From Verrucomicrobiaceae bacterium (GTDB lineage Bacteria; Verrucomicrobiota; Verrucomicrobiae; Verrucomicrobiales; Akkermansiaceae), in contig CANBTO010000270.1 in assembly GCA_947372405.1 (NCBI GenBank), positions 1 through 6,881 of the forward strand: a DNA stretch of 6,881 bases, in the 5' to 3' direction. How positions within the stretch are numbered: position 1 is the first letter of the stretch; the number at the start of each line of letters is the position of its first letter. Below the pieces are notes generated by a model. It did not search any database. It was not told the origin of the DNA and saw only the letters and a list, made by a program, of their open reading frames with translations. Of this stretch, positions 6,629 through 6,881 are shown piece after piece. The position numbers were made by a program, and so were the translations under genes.

Positions 6629-6881
6629 TCACGGCGCGGTTTTCCGCGGCACCGGCATCTGCGCGTTGACCTCCTTCAGCCATGCATCCAGACGCCCGCC
6701 AAGTCTGGTGCGGGTCTCCGCATCCTGCGCGCCGAGGTCATGCTGTTCGCCCGGGTCCTTGGCGAGATCATATAACTCCTCCACGCCGCTTTCGTAGAAA
6801 CGGATGAGTTTGAGATCGCCCGAGCGCACCACGCTGTAGGGGGTGATCTTTCCTCCGTTCCAGTAATGCGGGTAGTGCCAG
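6629..6881 (-). CDS. Sulfatase, C-terminal end (N-terminus outside the window)
   Basis: On the minus strand the frame is open from the right edge to TGA at 6631-6629, giving 83 residues. The visible sequence has the typical tail of the type I (formylglycine-dependent) sulfatase family: W-H-Y-P-H-Y-W-N-G-G, then a VVRSGDLKLIRFYESG strand, the ELYDLAKDPGEQHDL signature, a final amphipathic helix ending in LDAWLKEVNAQ, and MPVPRK. The family hydrolyses sulfate esters, often on algal or mucin polysaccharides in this phylum, usually in the periplasm or outside the cell. The catalytic C/S-x-P-x-R motif and the metal-binding residues lie beyond the window, so activity and substrate cannot be judged. 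A GTG at 6832 is internal and not the start. The gene converges on the GH128 gene with 51 bases between stops and no convincing terminator. Confidence 0.9.
   Translation of the reverse strand, partial: WHYPHYWNGGKITPYSVVRSGDLKLIRFYESGVEELYDLAKDPGEQHDLGAQDAETRTRLGGRLDAWLKEVNAQMPVPRKTAP

Overview
The window looks like a piece of a GC-rich Verrucomicrobiota chromosome, probably of the Verrucomicrobiaceae / Luteolibacter-Haloferula type. That placement is inferred from gene style and not from any marker gene. The evidence is very large secreted modular proteins with autotransporter-associated beta-strand (PATR) repeats but no beta-barrel, a C-terminal module with a DxDxNGDG calcium-type loop, and a neighbouring sulfatase.

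Layout. (1) Positions 1-812, + strand: the 3' end of a large secreted protein, cut by the left edge. It shows the tail of a probable PATR passenger, one bacterial Ig-like domain, and the C-terminal module. (2) Positions 813-1228: a 416-base gap with one weak terminator-like hairpin and no gene I can support. (3) Positions 1229-6577, + strand: a complete 1782-residue secreted protein. Its order is signal peptide, unassigned beta-rich N-terminal domain, two tandem F5/8 type C (discoidin-like) domains, a QxW-type beta-trefoil lectin domain, a GH128-like (Asl1-like) TIM-barrel glycoside hydrolase with both catalytic glutamates visible, a second and different beta-trefoil, a proline linker, about 600 residues of PATR-type beta-helix, and a C-terminal module nearly the same as that of gene 1. 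(4) Positions 6629-6881, - strand: the C-terminal end of a sulfatase, convergent with gene 2 and cut by the right edge.

How they may work together (inference). The large enzyme is probably exported and held at or near the surface. Its discoidin-like and trefoil domains would bind glycans while the GH128 domain cuts a beta-1,3-glucan-type substrate. The beta-helix could act as a stalk, and the C-terminal module shared with the upstream protein could be a common sorting, anchoring or calcium-dependent folding domain. The sulfatase fits a polysaccharide-degrading neighbourhood, but it is transcribed from the opposite direction and is not in the same operon.

The most interesting signal is the shared C-terminal module. 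It is about 80% identical in protein over 137 residues, has exact nucleotide runs of 35-39 bases, and sits at the ends of two neighbouring proteins whose visible upstream parts differ. It occupies the place where a beta-barrel or a PEP-CTERM anchor would be expected.
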